Part shown: positions 1 to 9,065 of the stretch, one piece after another | How positions within the stretch are numbered: position 1 is the first letter of the stretch | How the letters are laid out: every line of letters starts with the position of its first letter | DNA from: Ectocarpus siliculosus | Taxonomy: Eukaryota; Sar; Phaeophyceae; Ectocarpales; Ectocarpaceae | Assembly: GCA_000310025.1 (NCBI GenBank) | Contig: FN648632.1 | Span: 1 to 19,037, forward strand | DNA length: 19,037 nt | Reading direction: 5' to 3' | Notes under the pieces: generated by a model | Told to the model about the DNA's origin: nothing | Seen by the model: only the letters and a program-made list of their open reading frames with translations | Databases searched by the model: none | Position numbers and translations under genes: made by a program

Positions 1-279
1 CAGATGTCGAATACAGTCTACAGTATATGTCGAGTGCTGAGACCCATACATTGGTCTCCACGACATGAAGCCTAAACACGGTAGGACAAAACTCTCAACC
101 TATCACCCCTACAGGCTACACGCGTAGAACGCATGTACTTGCACATACATATGTAGGATCACACAGACAGAGACGTCTTGTTGTGTTGCTGCAATCGACT
201 ACAGAGAGAATTGCGTGACTCATGATGCAATACCGCAGGTATCCAGCGGAACTCATGATGCTACTGCAGGTATCCAGCC
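1..279. other. Non-coding left edge with a short tandem duplication
   Basis: I see no convincing coding signal. The segment at 218-250, beginning ACTCATGATGC and ending in GGTATCCAGC plus a few bases, is repeated almost directly at 251-279 with a few differences. This is a local two-copy duplication of about 30 bp. Nothing indicates a function. Confidence 0.5.
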
Positions 280-712
280 ATGATGCATATCTCCGACACG
301 ACCCCTCGATCGAGTAACACGGCAACGGTGCAACTCCCGAGACCTATCAAAGATCAACCAACGATCGACTATACTACATTGACAAACAAACGCGAAAGAC
401 TGGCGACCGATGCCGTCACAAACTTGTTTCCTGTCAGCGCGCCGGCGAACTTTGGTGTGTCGTTACTTGCTGCTTCGAATATCATACAAGGCTTTTTGGC
501 GGCTTTATAATTACGCCGCCACGCTGGAAGAAGCGTACCGCAAGACGAATGTTACTTGGTGTTCGATGTACGATGTTAGTCGGCGTTTGTTGAATGGGGC
601 TTCGTTTGTGGCATGCCGTGGCTGTGAGATTCCCGTGAAGTACGTTCCCATGAATATGCTTAGGGTTATTTGCATGCATGTGAGAAACGGAGATAAACGA
701 AGCCAGCCCTGA
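280..712 (+). pseudogene. Possible coding fragment split by one frameshift, product unknown
   Basis: Two overlapping plus-strand frames read like ordinary protein. The first opens at an ATG at 280 and ends at a TAA near 508 after residues SNIIQGFLAAL. The second is one base out of step, carries on from the T5 run near 492 (ISYKAFWRLYNYAATLEEAYRK) and stops at 712. Removing one T from the run would join them into about 140 residues. The second part has a CxxC pair (ACRGCEIP). I recognise no family. The joined frame could be chance, because open frames of this length occur by accident at this GC content. It could also be one internal exon with unseen splice sites. Confidence 0.3.
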
Positions 713-1850
713 AAAGATCCCGGAGAGAGATGAAATTCTTGTAGACATGCATGTTCGGCGCGTACATGCGAGATCCCAGAGAGACGAACGCGTGTATTTT
801 GAAACATAACATGTGAAAGTCCGGCGTGTCAGAGAGCAGACTACCGGCTGCTCGAAAGCGAGAGAGAGACTGACCTAAAGCCCTGTGAGAGGCGCAGTTG
901 AACGATGACATGTATTTGTTGTGGTGGATGGGGAGCAGAGGAAAGCGCCTACAAACGTTCCTTCCTCAAGCGGGGATGAAATAGCGGGAAAACGGAATGA
1001 ACATTTTTCAAAACATGAAAGCGGGAAATATGAATCTGCATGTTAAAAAAACTCTACATACTGCTGCGGTGTGGGACATGTGAGAGGGACTGCTGTTGTT
1101 GTGTAAGAGGGGAGAGACTGGCGGCACGAAGTAATGTGACGTGTGTGAAAGGGAGAAAGGTTCCGAGCGACCGAACCGGGTGTGATGAACGAGCCAAACG
1201 CAATGGTGAGACATGAGAGAGAAACGGTGAACACAAGAATACAACACCGAGGAACAGATGGAAAAGAGGGAATGTGAAATAAATGGACCGCTGTGAGAGA
1301 GACCGAGAAGACCCGAAATGGAGCCCTCTCAGCGCAGATAGATCCAGACAGACAGAGAGGGAAGCGACAGAGGGTCAGACCTAGTGCCTCGTGTGAGAGC
1401 CGCAAATAAATGTGTGCAGCGGAGGACAGAGCGACAGACGTCGTGTGATCAGAAACCCAGAAGGACCGGGCCATCTAACCAGTCTATCTCAAAGAGATCG
1501 GAATATATAATAAGCATAGACTATATAGTGAATACGTGCCTGCGTTTGTTTGGAAGAACCTCTGCTTGGAGATATTGGATGGACCCGAAGTGAACAGAAT
1601 TGTACACAACAACCACATGACAACAGAGTTTACAGGCAGCCACGCATGTATTGGACACGCATGCATTTATTGAGAAAGCACGATGCTGTTCTTTATTGTT
1701 CTTACGTGCGCGGTAGTTTGGTGCGACACCGAAGGGGTGGGGAGGGATGCGTCCCGCGCGAGTCCGCAAATAAATTGGACACGCGCCAAACACGCGCACT
1801 GGCGACGAGCGCACAGGCGGGTTACCTACACTGTTTGACAACGGACTAAG
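713..1850. other. Purine-rich non-coding stretch
   Basis: The plus strand is rich in GAGAGA and GTGAGAGAGAC-like words from about 720 to 1440, which creates long but compositionally artificial open frames on the minus strand (Ser/Leu/His-rich). A word GAG(A/T)(G/C)CGCAAATAAAT-like occurs near 1398 and again near 1759 (AGTCCGCAAATAAATTGG). This suggests degenerate repeats. A 99-codon plus-strand frame at 1550-1849 has no other support. I see no gene, RNA or clear element boundary. Confidence 0.4.
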
Positions 1851-2600
1851 CTTCCATGGAAGTCAAAATATGCCTCCATGGAAGTGGTTCACTGCTTCCA
1901 TGGAAGTCACGATGGCTGGTCTGGTTCGGGTAGCCAGCTTCCATTACGATTCCATGGAAGCTCATCGAGGTTCCATGGAAGTGAATCTGCTTCCATGGAA
2001 GCAGCCGCTATTTGCTTCCATGGAAGAAGGATTTCGGACTTCCATGGAAGCGCGTAGAGCTTCCGTGGAATTGACACTTAGATGGAAGCTCGTCGCTCGA
2101 CAGAGTCGCAGCAACTTCCAATAGAAGTTGTGCTAACTTTCATGGAAGCACGACAACTTCGATGCAAGCAACTTCCATAGAAGTCGGTGACAGCGGTCGA
2201 AATCAATTTTGATGGAAGCACCGAAACGTTCATGAAAGCAACTTCCATGGAAGGGTCTGGACATGTGTTCACTGCAGCTTTCGTGGAAGCATTCCAGCTT
2301 CCATGGAAGCTGTCGACGAAGACTTCCATGGAAGCTGCGGGAATAAGCTTCCATGGAAGTGGTCCACAACACCAAAGCTTCCATGGAAGTATACGCTAGG
2401 GACTTGAAATCTAGAACATCCAGCTTCCATGGAAGTATATCCTGCCCTTCAAGCTTCCATGGAAGTCGCTCTCAGTCCTCCCGAAGGACTTCCATGGAAG
2501 CTTGTTCATGCCATTTCCGTGGGAGAAGGCGTCGAGACCAACCTTGCATGGGAGTTTCCCCATACAGAGTTGTCCAGCTTCCTCCATCCATGGAAGCATC
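1851..2600. repeat. Dense cluster of the palindrome CTTCCATGGAAG
   Basis: The perfect 12-bp palindrome CTTCCATGGAAG occurs at least 13 times exactly and roughly as often with one to three mismatches. Spacing is irregular, about 17 to 60 bp, and the spacers show no evident similarity to each other. Some copies extend further, as at about 2296 (CAGCTTCCATGGAAGCTG). The open frames over it, with repeated SMEV/SMEA or FHGS, are translations of the repeat and not genes. The same word lies in each unit of the array at 5260-8610. The arrangement would suit a binding site for a dimeric protein, but that is inference. Confidence 0.85.
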
Positions 2601-3079
2601 GTGTGTCAGGGATATCTACGTGTCCATGTGTGTGTGTACAGTAGCGAAGATCTATCACTCCATGATCGCTGCAGTCAACTTAAGTAGTACCCTAGTTACG
2701 ACATGAAGATTGTGTGTGCACACTACAAGGTATCATGAGCCACACCTAGGTATCAGACGCGTGCAATTTCACGCAGAGCCAATACCACACGCTGTATGAC
2801 GCGCGCTCCCGTACAGGACTGGCAGCGGACGGTCATAATAGTTATCGGTGAAACCCCAAGGTAGGCGGTCGACTATTCGGGGTCCCCAACAGTAGGAATT
2901 GGGATCCAGAGCTGGCCCATGCGCCTCTCTCCCTCACTCTCATACCCTACCATCAATCTCTGACCTTGGAGTAAGACGTTAACAACAACATCATCCACAG
3001 CTCCCACGGGCGGCATTGTAATAATCGTAATAATCGACTTCCAATCCTAGTTCAAAGAAAGGCAGATCGTTACATGACC
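2601..3079. other. Intergenic, no gene seen
   Basis: Mixed-composition sequence with no exon-like frame. It lies between the palindrome cluster and the stop codon of the minus-strand gene ending at 3080, so on the minus strand its right part would be that gene's 3' untranslated region. Confidence 0.4.
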
Positions 3080-3234
3080 TTAATCATTTCCCTGGAGGGA
3101 GCATTTTGTTATAAACGCGTTTGTGGAAAATTCATCTACAACGAGTTCCAGGTTTTCCGTGGATGAAATGTTCCGCAATACCTCTTCCATAAACGCGCGC
3201 CTTCTTGTATTTTCCATGGAACAAAATGATCTCA
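3080..3234 (-). CDS. Terminal exon of a minus-strand gene, unknown protein
   Basis: This is the last coding exon, ending at TAA (3080-3082). It enters in phase 1 after an acceptor reading TCCCAAG at 3235-3241. It encodes about 50 residues beginning RSFCSMENTRRRAFMEEV, continuing with an acidic and hydrophobic helix-like stretch (ISSTENLELVVDEF) and ending CSLQGND. The upstream exon at 3482-3686 leaves in phase 1, so the two join cleanly through a valine codon. The acceptor lacks a strong pyrimidine tract, but a branch-point-like GCTAATAAT lies about 45 bases upstream in the intron. I recognise no domain. Confidence 0.55.
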
Positions 3235-3274
3235 CTTGGGACTTTGCGTGTGTGTATACTATGTGTGTGTTTTT

Positions 3275-3316
3275 ATTATTAGCATCGACCGCGCTAACCG
3301 GCTGACCAATGAGAAG
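3275..3316. repeat. 42-bp segment duplicated at 4698-4739 (copy 1)
   Basis: The word beginning ATTATTAGCATCGACCGCGC and ending in CCAATGAGAAG recurs at 4698-4739 in the same orientation with two mismatches, with weaker similarity extending about 18 bp to the left. This copy is inside the inferred last intron of the minus-strand gene ending at 3080. It is a relic of a local duplication or of a small mobile element. Confidence 0.85.
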
Positions 3317-3481
3317 ACGTAGTCTAAATCTTAGTGCGGTTGAATTCACAAAACTCACTTCTATCTGCCATGAACTGGGACCCCGTGAGGGGTCAGCATG
3401 GGGGAGGCTAAACTATCCTTCGGATCAAAGACAGAAACGGTAGCAACATAATACTGCACGCGTCTGTACGAAGGCTATTAC

Positions 3482-3686
3482 CTTGTACTCGAGTTCGTTT
3501 AGGAGTACTTTCACCATTATCCTCTTTGTTTTCGCTACCATCAATCTGATTATCATTTTGACAACCATATCTTGACAGTTCTTCCCTAGCCCTGCGTCTT
3601 TTGTTCTGGGGAAGGTCGTCTGGCTCAAACCCTTTGCTCTCTTCCACTCCTCCATGTTTTCCTCCTCCATTGTCGTCTTTGTCCTC
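3482..3686 (-). CDS. Internal exon, acidic with a basic nuclear-signal-like patch
   Basis: The exon follows an acceptor GGAACACAG and leaves through CAAG|GTAATA in phase 1. It encodes 68 residues starting EDKDDNGGGKHGG. The middle has a basic patch PQNKRRRAREELSRYG, and an acidic/Asn stretch (SENKEDNGESTPKRTR) follows. The mix of charged low-complexity and a KRRRAR patch suggests a nuclear protein; no fold is recognisable. It is strongly purine-rich on the coding strand, unlike the flanking sequence. It joins in phase to the exons at 3080-3234 and 3750-3821. Confidence 0.6.
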
Positions 3687-3749
3687 CTGTGTTCCCGTGT
3701 GTGTGTAGAACAATATAGCTTCATCGGTGTGGAGGTGATCATGTCCTAC

Positions 3750-3821
3750 CAGTGAGCCGTGGACGAAGAATACACACGAAGAAGAGGACCCTCCGTAGTT
3801 CGCCTCATCCCCGCGGCCTCG
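3750..3821 (-). CDS. Probable upstream exon of the same minus-strand gene
   Basis: The exon lies between an acceptor CATCACAG and a donor CACTG|GTAGGA and holds 24 codons in phase 0 at both ends, starting RGRGDEANYGG. The intron to the next exon would be 63 nt, ending in ACACACACGGGAACACAG. Because 63 is a multiple of three and has no stop, the frame is also open straight through, so an unspliced longer exon is possible. Nothing upstream on this strand is clear enough to call a start. Confidence 0.4.
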
Positions 3822-3830
3822 CTGTGATGG

Positions 3831-4142
3831 GTGAAGCAGACTGGGCCGCGGTTCCGTTCGCACGTGGGTAGGTTGGTTGAAGGGCGAGCGACTAGAAGAC
3901 CGTCGGTAGCAGATGACGACAAACGCACTCGTAGGGTAGCAGAAGATGGTGTGATTGGTAAAGATCGAGGTAGAGGTGGGTTTCGGGGGGGGAAGGAACG
4001 GGCTGCAGTAGACCCCAATAAATCGTCGGCGCAAATACTGCACGAACGGATACGACGTCACTCACAACTGGGTACCGCACAATTTAATCCTCTCATTCCT
4101 GGAGGGAGTGCCACGGTAGGGGAGGTGGCTCCTAGTATGTAG
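3831..4142 (+). CDS. Possible plus-strand terminal exon with an RGG-like motif
   Basis: An open frame runs on the plus strand to a TAG at 4140-4142. It encodes a charged segment (VADDDKRTRRVAEDG), an Arg/Gly patch (GKDRGRGGFRGGKER) as in some RNA-binding tails, and a more ordinary C-terminus ending PLIPGGSATVGEVAPSM. The strand is purine-rich here, which favours plus-strand sense. The true 5' edge is unknown; AG acceptors exist near 3870-3950. It would overlap or abut the minus-strand gene to its left. A chance frame cannot be excluded. Confidence 0.3.
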   Translation: MKQTGPRFRSHVGRLVEGRATRRPSVADDDKRTRRVAEDGVIGKDRGRGGFRGGKERAAVDPNKSSAQILHERIRRHSQLGTAQFNPLIPGGSATVGEVAPSM

Positions 4143-4503
4143 TATATGAAAAAGTCTAGTATAAGAAATAGTCCTCCGCCCACGATCGTGCAGATATGGA
4201 GCCATACCCACATCCTAAGGCAAAATATTTACAGTTTCTCTATGCTACACTCCGCAACAGCGTATGTATGCGATACACACCTCTGTACGCACTGACGACG
4301 GCTGGTGCGGGAACCTTTAGGTTGTGGAAATAACCTCATAAGTTCATGAGGTTCGCTAAACGGACCACCAACGAACGCAAAGAAAGATACAGTAGCTGTC
4401 GCTACGATGAGCGACAGCTGTCCTGATAGACGTAACTGTCGTCAGATGTGTGCGTCCACGGCATGAAGTTGGTGTGATTGCGAGGGGCACCGAAGGTGGA
4501 ATA
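4143..4503. other. Non-coding stretch with two hairpins
   Basis: I see no exon-like frame. Two perfect inverted repeats lie here: 8-bp arms at 4332-4339/4346-4353 and 10-bp arms at 4394-4403/4410-4419, each with a 6-nt loop. Confidence 0.4.
4394..4419. repeat. Perfect 10-bp hairpin
   Basis: AGCTGTCGCT is followed after the 6-nt loop ACGATG by its exact reverse complement AGCGACAGCT. Around it, GT and A/C bases extend the stem imperfectly. A smaller hairpin (AACCTCAT, loop AAGTTC, ATGAGGTT) lies about 40 bp to the left. No U-run or other termination signal follows, and no tRNA-like boxes are present. Confidence 0.8.
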
Positions 4504-4678
4504 TCAGCTGTTCTTGTTGCAACTGACTTTGTCCTGCGGCAGTCTGCCGCCAGCTACTTGTGGTGTCGGCTGCCGGCGCCTGGCAGCATCTCCCACTCGG
4601 TTAGCCGCCCGCTGTTCTGGTTTCGGCGGTATCTCTCGCCGTCGCCTAGCGGCCGCTCTCTGTCGGTCCACCCGTGGC
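4504..4678 (-). CDS. Possible terminal exon, Arg/Ala/Gln-rich
   Basis: After an acceptor ATAATACACAG the minus strand stays open for 57 codons to a TGA at 4504-4506. The product is Arg/Ala/Gln/Pro-rich (VDRQRAAARRRREIPPKPEQ near the start, RLPQDKVSCNKNS at the end). The intron side of the acceptor contains the 42-bp segment (4698-4739) that is also found in the last intron of the 3080-3821 gene, so an intron end may have been duplicated with it. Because the region is GC-rich, all frames on both strands are fairly open, so support is moderate at best. Confidence 0.3.
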
Positions 4679-4697
4679 CTGTGTATTATGTGTTTTG

Positions 4698-4739
4698 ATT
4701 ATTAGCATCGACCGCGCTAACCCGCTGACCAATGAAAAG
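4698..4739. repeat. 42-bp segment duplicated from 3275-3316 (copy 2)
   Basis: This is the second copy of the segment described at 3275-3316. It lies just upstream, in minus-strand sense, of the candidate acceptor used by the exon at 4504-4678. The sequence to the right is a GA microsatellite and is not shared with copy 1. Confidence 0.85.
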
Positions 4740-4755
4740 TTTGTATTGGTATGTG

Positions 4756-4783
4756 TGAGAGAGAGAGAGAGAGAAAGAGAAAG
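4756..4783. repeat. Short GA microsatellite
   Basis: A GAGA run interrupted by AAAG. It generates an artificial ERERERE stretch in one plus-strand frame, so the 154-codon frame at 4751-5215 that begins here is not taken as a gene. That frame is also very Cys/Leu-rich downstream, as expected from antisense GC-rich sequence. Confidence 0.8.
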
Positions 4784-5048
4784 GATTCACAGTGTTTGTG
4801 CAATAAGCTGTGTGATCGGTTGTGCTATTTTCTATGTGATCCTTCGTGCCCGTCCAGATTGATACCTTTTGTACCCTGCACGAAGTACAACTCGTTCTGT
4901 GTGTGTTGTTCTTACGGAAGAAGACAAAAAAGGGCCGTTACACATTTCAACTCTGTCGCAATTGCACACACGTTCACGCACCAACGCACTTTTCTGCTCG
5001 TGATCTATCGCTCTCCCTCTGACGACCAGCAGCTCTCGCCCAGTGAAG

Positions 5049-5211
5049 CTATGGCCTGCTTAGAGACTCCCTCTCTTCACGCCTTTGGCTGCGCCGGGAG
5101 TGAGTCTGTTTGCGCCTCTGCCCGCTGTCTGCCCGCTGTATGTTTGTCGCTGTGCCCGCTAAGCTTGTGTTGTCTGCTGTGCGTGGGTTCTGCAGCTGCA
5201 ACAGCTGCAAT
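5049..5211 (-). CDS. Weak candidate terminal exon, Gln/Arg-rich
   Basis: After an acceptor-like CACATCAG the minus strand is open for 53 codons to a TAG at 5049-5051. It begins with Leu-Gln repeats (LQLLQLQNPRTADN) and ends Arg/Ser/Glu-rich (SRRSQRREERESLSRP). A second minus-strand frame is equally open here. The composition resembles the exon at 4504-4678, so the two could be related remnants. Evidence is compositional only. Confidence 0.2.
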
Positions 5212-5259
5212 CTGATGTGTGGTCACGTGCGGTCCGACCCCGACGCCCTGTTGAAAATC

Positions 5260-8200
5260 AAGTGAGGCACTCTAAACCCCATTGGTGGACGTCGCGGAAG
5301 GGCTTGGGTTCATTCTAAGGAAGTTGTGAAAGTGAAGTGGACTTCCACGGAAGCTGACGGGGTGCATTATTCGTCCAATAATGTAGCATATGAGACGCCA
5401 TCGGTGGAAGTGAAGGAAGCGCTATAGGTCAGTCTACGGAAGCTGTGGAAGTGAAGGTGACCTCCATGGAAGCTTGTGAGAGGGTCATTTGTCCAATAGT
5501 GTAGGGTGAAACGCGCCATTAGGGGAAGTGAGGGGAGCGCTTGGGTTCGATATATGGAAGTCATGGAAGAAAAGGTGAGACTTCCATGGAAGCTGACGAG
5601 ATGCATCATTCGTCCAATAGTGTAGGGTGAGACGCCACTGGTGGAAGTGAAGGGAGCGCTATAGTTCAGTCTATGGAAGTCATGGAAGTGGAGTTGTCTT
5701 CCGTGGAAGCTGTCAAGAGGATCATTGGTCCTATAGTGTAGGGTACAATGCCATTGGTGGAAGTGAAGGGGGTCCCCGGGTTCATTCTACGGAAGTCACG
5801 AGAGTGGAGGTGACATCCATGGAAGTGTCAAGAGGATCATTTGTCCAATAGTGTAGGGTGAAACGCCATTGGTGGGAGTGAAGTGAGCGCTTGGGTTCAG
5901 TCTACGGAAGCCATGGAAGTGGAGGTGCCTTCCATGGACGTGTCAAGAGGATCATTGGTCGAATAGTGTAGGGGTGAAACGCCATTGGTGGAAGTGAAGG
6001 CAGCGCAGTAGTTCAGTCTACGGTAGTTATGGAAGTGAGGCGGACTTTCATGGAAGTTGTCAGAAGCGAGCGCTGGGGTTCGTTATACGGAAGTGTTGGA
6101 ATTGAAGTGGACTTCCATGGAAGCTGACTAGATGCATTATTCGTCCAATAGTGTAGGGCGAAACGCCATTGGTGGAAGCGAAGGGGGTCCTTGAGTTCAT
6201 TCTACAGAAGTCACGAGAGTGGAGGTGACATCCATGCAAGTGTCAAGAGGATCATTGGTCCAATAGTGTAGGGTGAAATGCCATTGGTGGGAGTGAAGTG
6301 AGCGCTTCGGTTCAGTCTATGGAAGTTATGGAAGTGGGGGTGACATCCACGGACGTGTCAAGAGGATCATTGTCCAATAGTGTAGGGGTGAGACGCCATT
6401 GGTGGAAGTGAAGGGAGCCCTCGGGTTCAGTCTACGGAAGTGGCGGAAGTGAAGTGGAGCTTCATGGAAGTTGTCAAGAGGATCATTCGTCCGATAGTGT
6501 AGGGTGAAACGACATTGGTGGAAGTGAAGGGAGTGCTTGGGTTCAGTCTACAGAAGTTGCGGCAGTGAAGTGGACTTCCATGGAAGTTGTCAAGAGGATT
6601 GTTCGTCCAATAGTTTAGGGGTGAAACGCCATTGGTGGATGTAGAGGGAGCTCTAAAGTTCAGTCTACGAAAGTGGTCGAAGTGAAGTGGACTTCCACGG
6701 AGGCTGACGAGGTGCATTATTCGTCCAATAATGTAGGGTGAGACGCCATGGGTGTAAGTGAAGGGAGCGCTATAGTTCCGTCTACGGAACGAAAGCTGTG
6801 GAAGTGAAGTTGAACTCTATGGAAGCTGACGAGAGGATCATTTGTCCAATAATGAAGGGTGAAATGCCATTGGTGGAAGCGGGGGGAGGGCTTGGGTTCG
6901 TTATTTGGAAGTCATGGAAGTAGAGGTTACTTTCATGGAAGCTGACGAGATGCATCATTCGTCAAATAGTGTAGGGTGAAACGCCATTCGTGGAAGTGAA
7001 GGGAGCCCTTTGGTTCAGTCTGCAGAAGTGGTGGAAGTGAAGTGGACTTCCATGGAAGTTGTCAAGAGTATTATTTGCCCATTAGCGTAGGGTGAAATGC
7101 CATTGGTGGAAGTGAAGGGGGCGCTTACAGTAGTTCAGTCTACGAAAGTCGTGGAAGTGGAGGTGACATCCATAGAAGCTGTCAAGAGGATCATTTGTCC
7201 AATAGTGTAGGGGTGAAGCGCCACTGGTGGAAGTGAAGGGAGCGCTATAGGTCGGTCTACGGAAGTCATGAGAATGGACGTGACTTCCATGGAAAGTGTC
7301 AAGAGGATAATTTGTCAAATAGTGTAGGTTGAGACGCCATTGGGGGAAGTGAAGGGATCGATTGGGTTGAGTCTATGGAAGTAATGGAGGTGGAGGTGAC
7401 CTCTATGGGGGCTGGTGAGAGGATAATTTATCCAATAATGTAGGGTGACACGCTATCGACGGTGGAATTGAGGGGAGCGCAATAGTTCAGTCTACGGAAG
7501 TTGAGGAATTGAAGTGGACTTCCGTGGAGGCTGGCGAGAGGATTATTCGTCAAATTGCGTAGGGTGAAACACCATTCGTGGAAGTGAAGTGAGCGCAATA
7601 ATTCCGTCTACGGAAGTGGTGGAAGTGGAGTGGACTTCCATGGAGGCTGATGACATGCATCATTTGCCCAATAGTGTAGTTTGAAACGCCCTTGGCGGAA
7701 GCGAAGGGAGGTCTAAAGTTCAGTCTACGGGGGTCATGGAAGTGGAGGTGACATCCATAGAAGCTGTCAAGAGGATCATTTGTCCAATAGTCTAGGGGTG
7801 AAACGCCATTGGTGGAAGTGAAGGGAGCGCTTGGGTTCATTCTGTGGAAGTGTTGGAATTGAAGTGGACTTCCATGGAGGCTGGCGAGAGGATCATTTGT
7901 CCAATAGTGTAGGGTGAGACGGCATTGGGGGAAGTGAAGGGAGCGCCATAGTTCAGTCTACGGAAGTCATGGAAGTGAAGGTGACTTCCATGGAAGTTGT
8001 CAAGAAGATCATTTGTCCAGTAGTGCAGGGTGAAACACCATGGGTTGAAGTGAAGAGGGCGCTTGGGTTCATTTTACGGAAGTAACGGAAGTGGAGGTGA
8101 CTTTTATTGAGGCTGGGGAGAAGATCATTTGTCCAATAGTGTAGCGTGAAACACCATTGGTGGAAGTGAAGGGAGCGCAAGGGGTCAGTCTACGGAAGTC

Positions 8201-8610
8201 ATGGAAGTGAAGTGGACTTCCATGGAGGCCGACGAGGTGGATCATTCGTCCAATAGTGTAGGGTGAGACGCTATTGATGGAATTGAAGGGAGCGCTATAG
8301 TTTAGTCGATGGAAGTCATGGGAGTGGAGATGACTTCGATGGAAGTTGTCAAGAAGATCATTTGTCCAATAGTGTAGGGTGAAAGACCATTTGTGGAAGT
8401 GAAGTGAGCGCTTGGGTTCATTGTGTGAAAGTCATGGAAGTGAAGTGGACTTCCATGGAGGTTATTGCGAGAGGATCATTTGTGCAATAGTGTAGGGTGA
8501 AATGCCACTGGTGGAAGTGAAGGGAGCGCTTGGGGACATTCGACGGAAGTGGTGGAAGTGAAGTGGACTTCCATGGAAGCTGGTAAGGACATTCATGGAA
8601 GCTGGCAAAA
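5260..8610. repeat. Array of about 28 units of about 117 bp
   Basis: A tandem array whose units share the landmarks GTCCAATAGTGTAGGGTGA, then CGCCATTGGTGGAAGTGAAG, then TTCAGTCTACGGAAG, then ACTTCCATGGAAGCTG. Counting the GTCCAATAGTG-like landmark from about 5373 to 8484 gives about 28 copies at steps of mostly 113-121 bp. One irregular step of about 185 bp lies between 5960 and 6145. Units differ by scattered substitutions and small indels, so the array is old. The period is close to 39 codons and the minus-strand consensus has few stops, giving a string of repeat-derived frames (YWTNDPLDSFHGS and HFHDFRRLN motifs) that shift frame from unit to unit. I treat it as satellite DNA and not as genes. 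Confidence 0.9.
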
Positions 8611-8898
8611 CGTGTCAATGGACTGATGGCGGGGGGTGAAAATGTCTTGTTTTCCTCTCGAATAGTATTTCCAGCGGTGTACTGAGTTCCACACCAAGGG
8701 CTTAACGCGAGAGAAAAATTTGCTTTTCGCCATAAAAAGTCACTGTCGCCAGGGTTCAACCCCATAACACCGCCCGCTAGAACGACGCAATGATACGAAC
8801 TATTCCAGGGATAATACCCCGCCCAAGCCCGGGATAACCCCCCCGCTAAAATGCACGAATTGGCTGGGGGTACGAGGCTGGGCGGTGTCAACGCGCAA
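8611..8898 (-). other. 3' flank of the 8899-14500 gene, with G/C-run motifs
   Basis: In minus-strand sense this follows the stop codon at 8899. It contains related words in which a short G-run follows TAGC and precedes TTAT: TTTTAGCGGGGGGGTTATCC at about 8834-8853 and TCTAGCGGGCGGTGTTATG at about 8764-8782. A C7 run in a similar context recurs at 14797-14803. There is no clear polyadenylation signal and no gene. Confidence 0.4.
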
Positions 8899-9065
8899 TC
8901 ACTTGGAGCGTTTACGTTTGGTCTTGCCACCCCTCCGCTTAGCGCTCTTGGGCTTGGCGCTAACCATGGGTTCCTGCGTGTGGTGCGCCTCGATGGGGTG
9001 CGTCTTGAAGGCATCCTTGAGGAGCTTCGTCTCGGGACAGCAGGTGTCGTCGTGGCAGACATCCA
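8899..9065 (-). CDS. Terminal exon with basic C-terminal tail
   Basis: Entered in phase 1 after the acceptor CTTGCGGCAG. Encodes about 54 residues: a Cys-containing start (DVCHDDTCCPETKLLKDAF), then a His/Glu stretch, then a basic tail AKRRGGKTKRKRSK before TGA (8899-8901). The tail is a plausible nuclear or nucleolar signal. A possible extra exon near 9210-9280 was not phase-compatible and is not called. Confidence 0.6.

Noticed and set aside
1043-1474. 143-codon minus-strand frame
   Set aside because: It arises from a purine-rich plus strand and has Ser/Leu/His-rich low-complexity content with no motif.
1851-2600. CRISPR array (short repeats with unique spacers)
   Set aside because: The repeat is only 12 bp, fully palindromic and irregularly spaced, with many degenerate copies, no leader or cas genes, and a eukaryotic setting.
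1870-2706. Open frames rich in SMEV/SMEA and FHGS
   Set aside because: They are translations of the CTTCCATGGAAG palindrome, present on both strands and in several frames.
4751-5215. 154-codon plus-strand frame starting in the GA microsatellite
   Set aside because: The start is a microsatellite translation and the rest is Cys/Leu/Ser-rich, as expected antisense to GC-rich sequence; no splice or homology support.
5367-8180. Minus-strand frames of 75-96 codons inside the array
   Set aside because: They are repeat-derived, shift frame between units and lack any gene context.
8690-8775. Possible tRNA because of GGGTTCAACCCC near 8752
   Set aside because: No matching A-box, anticodon arm or acceptor stem can be drawn around it.
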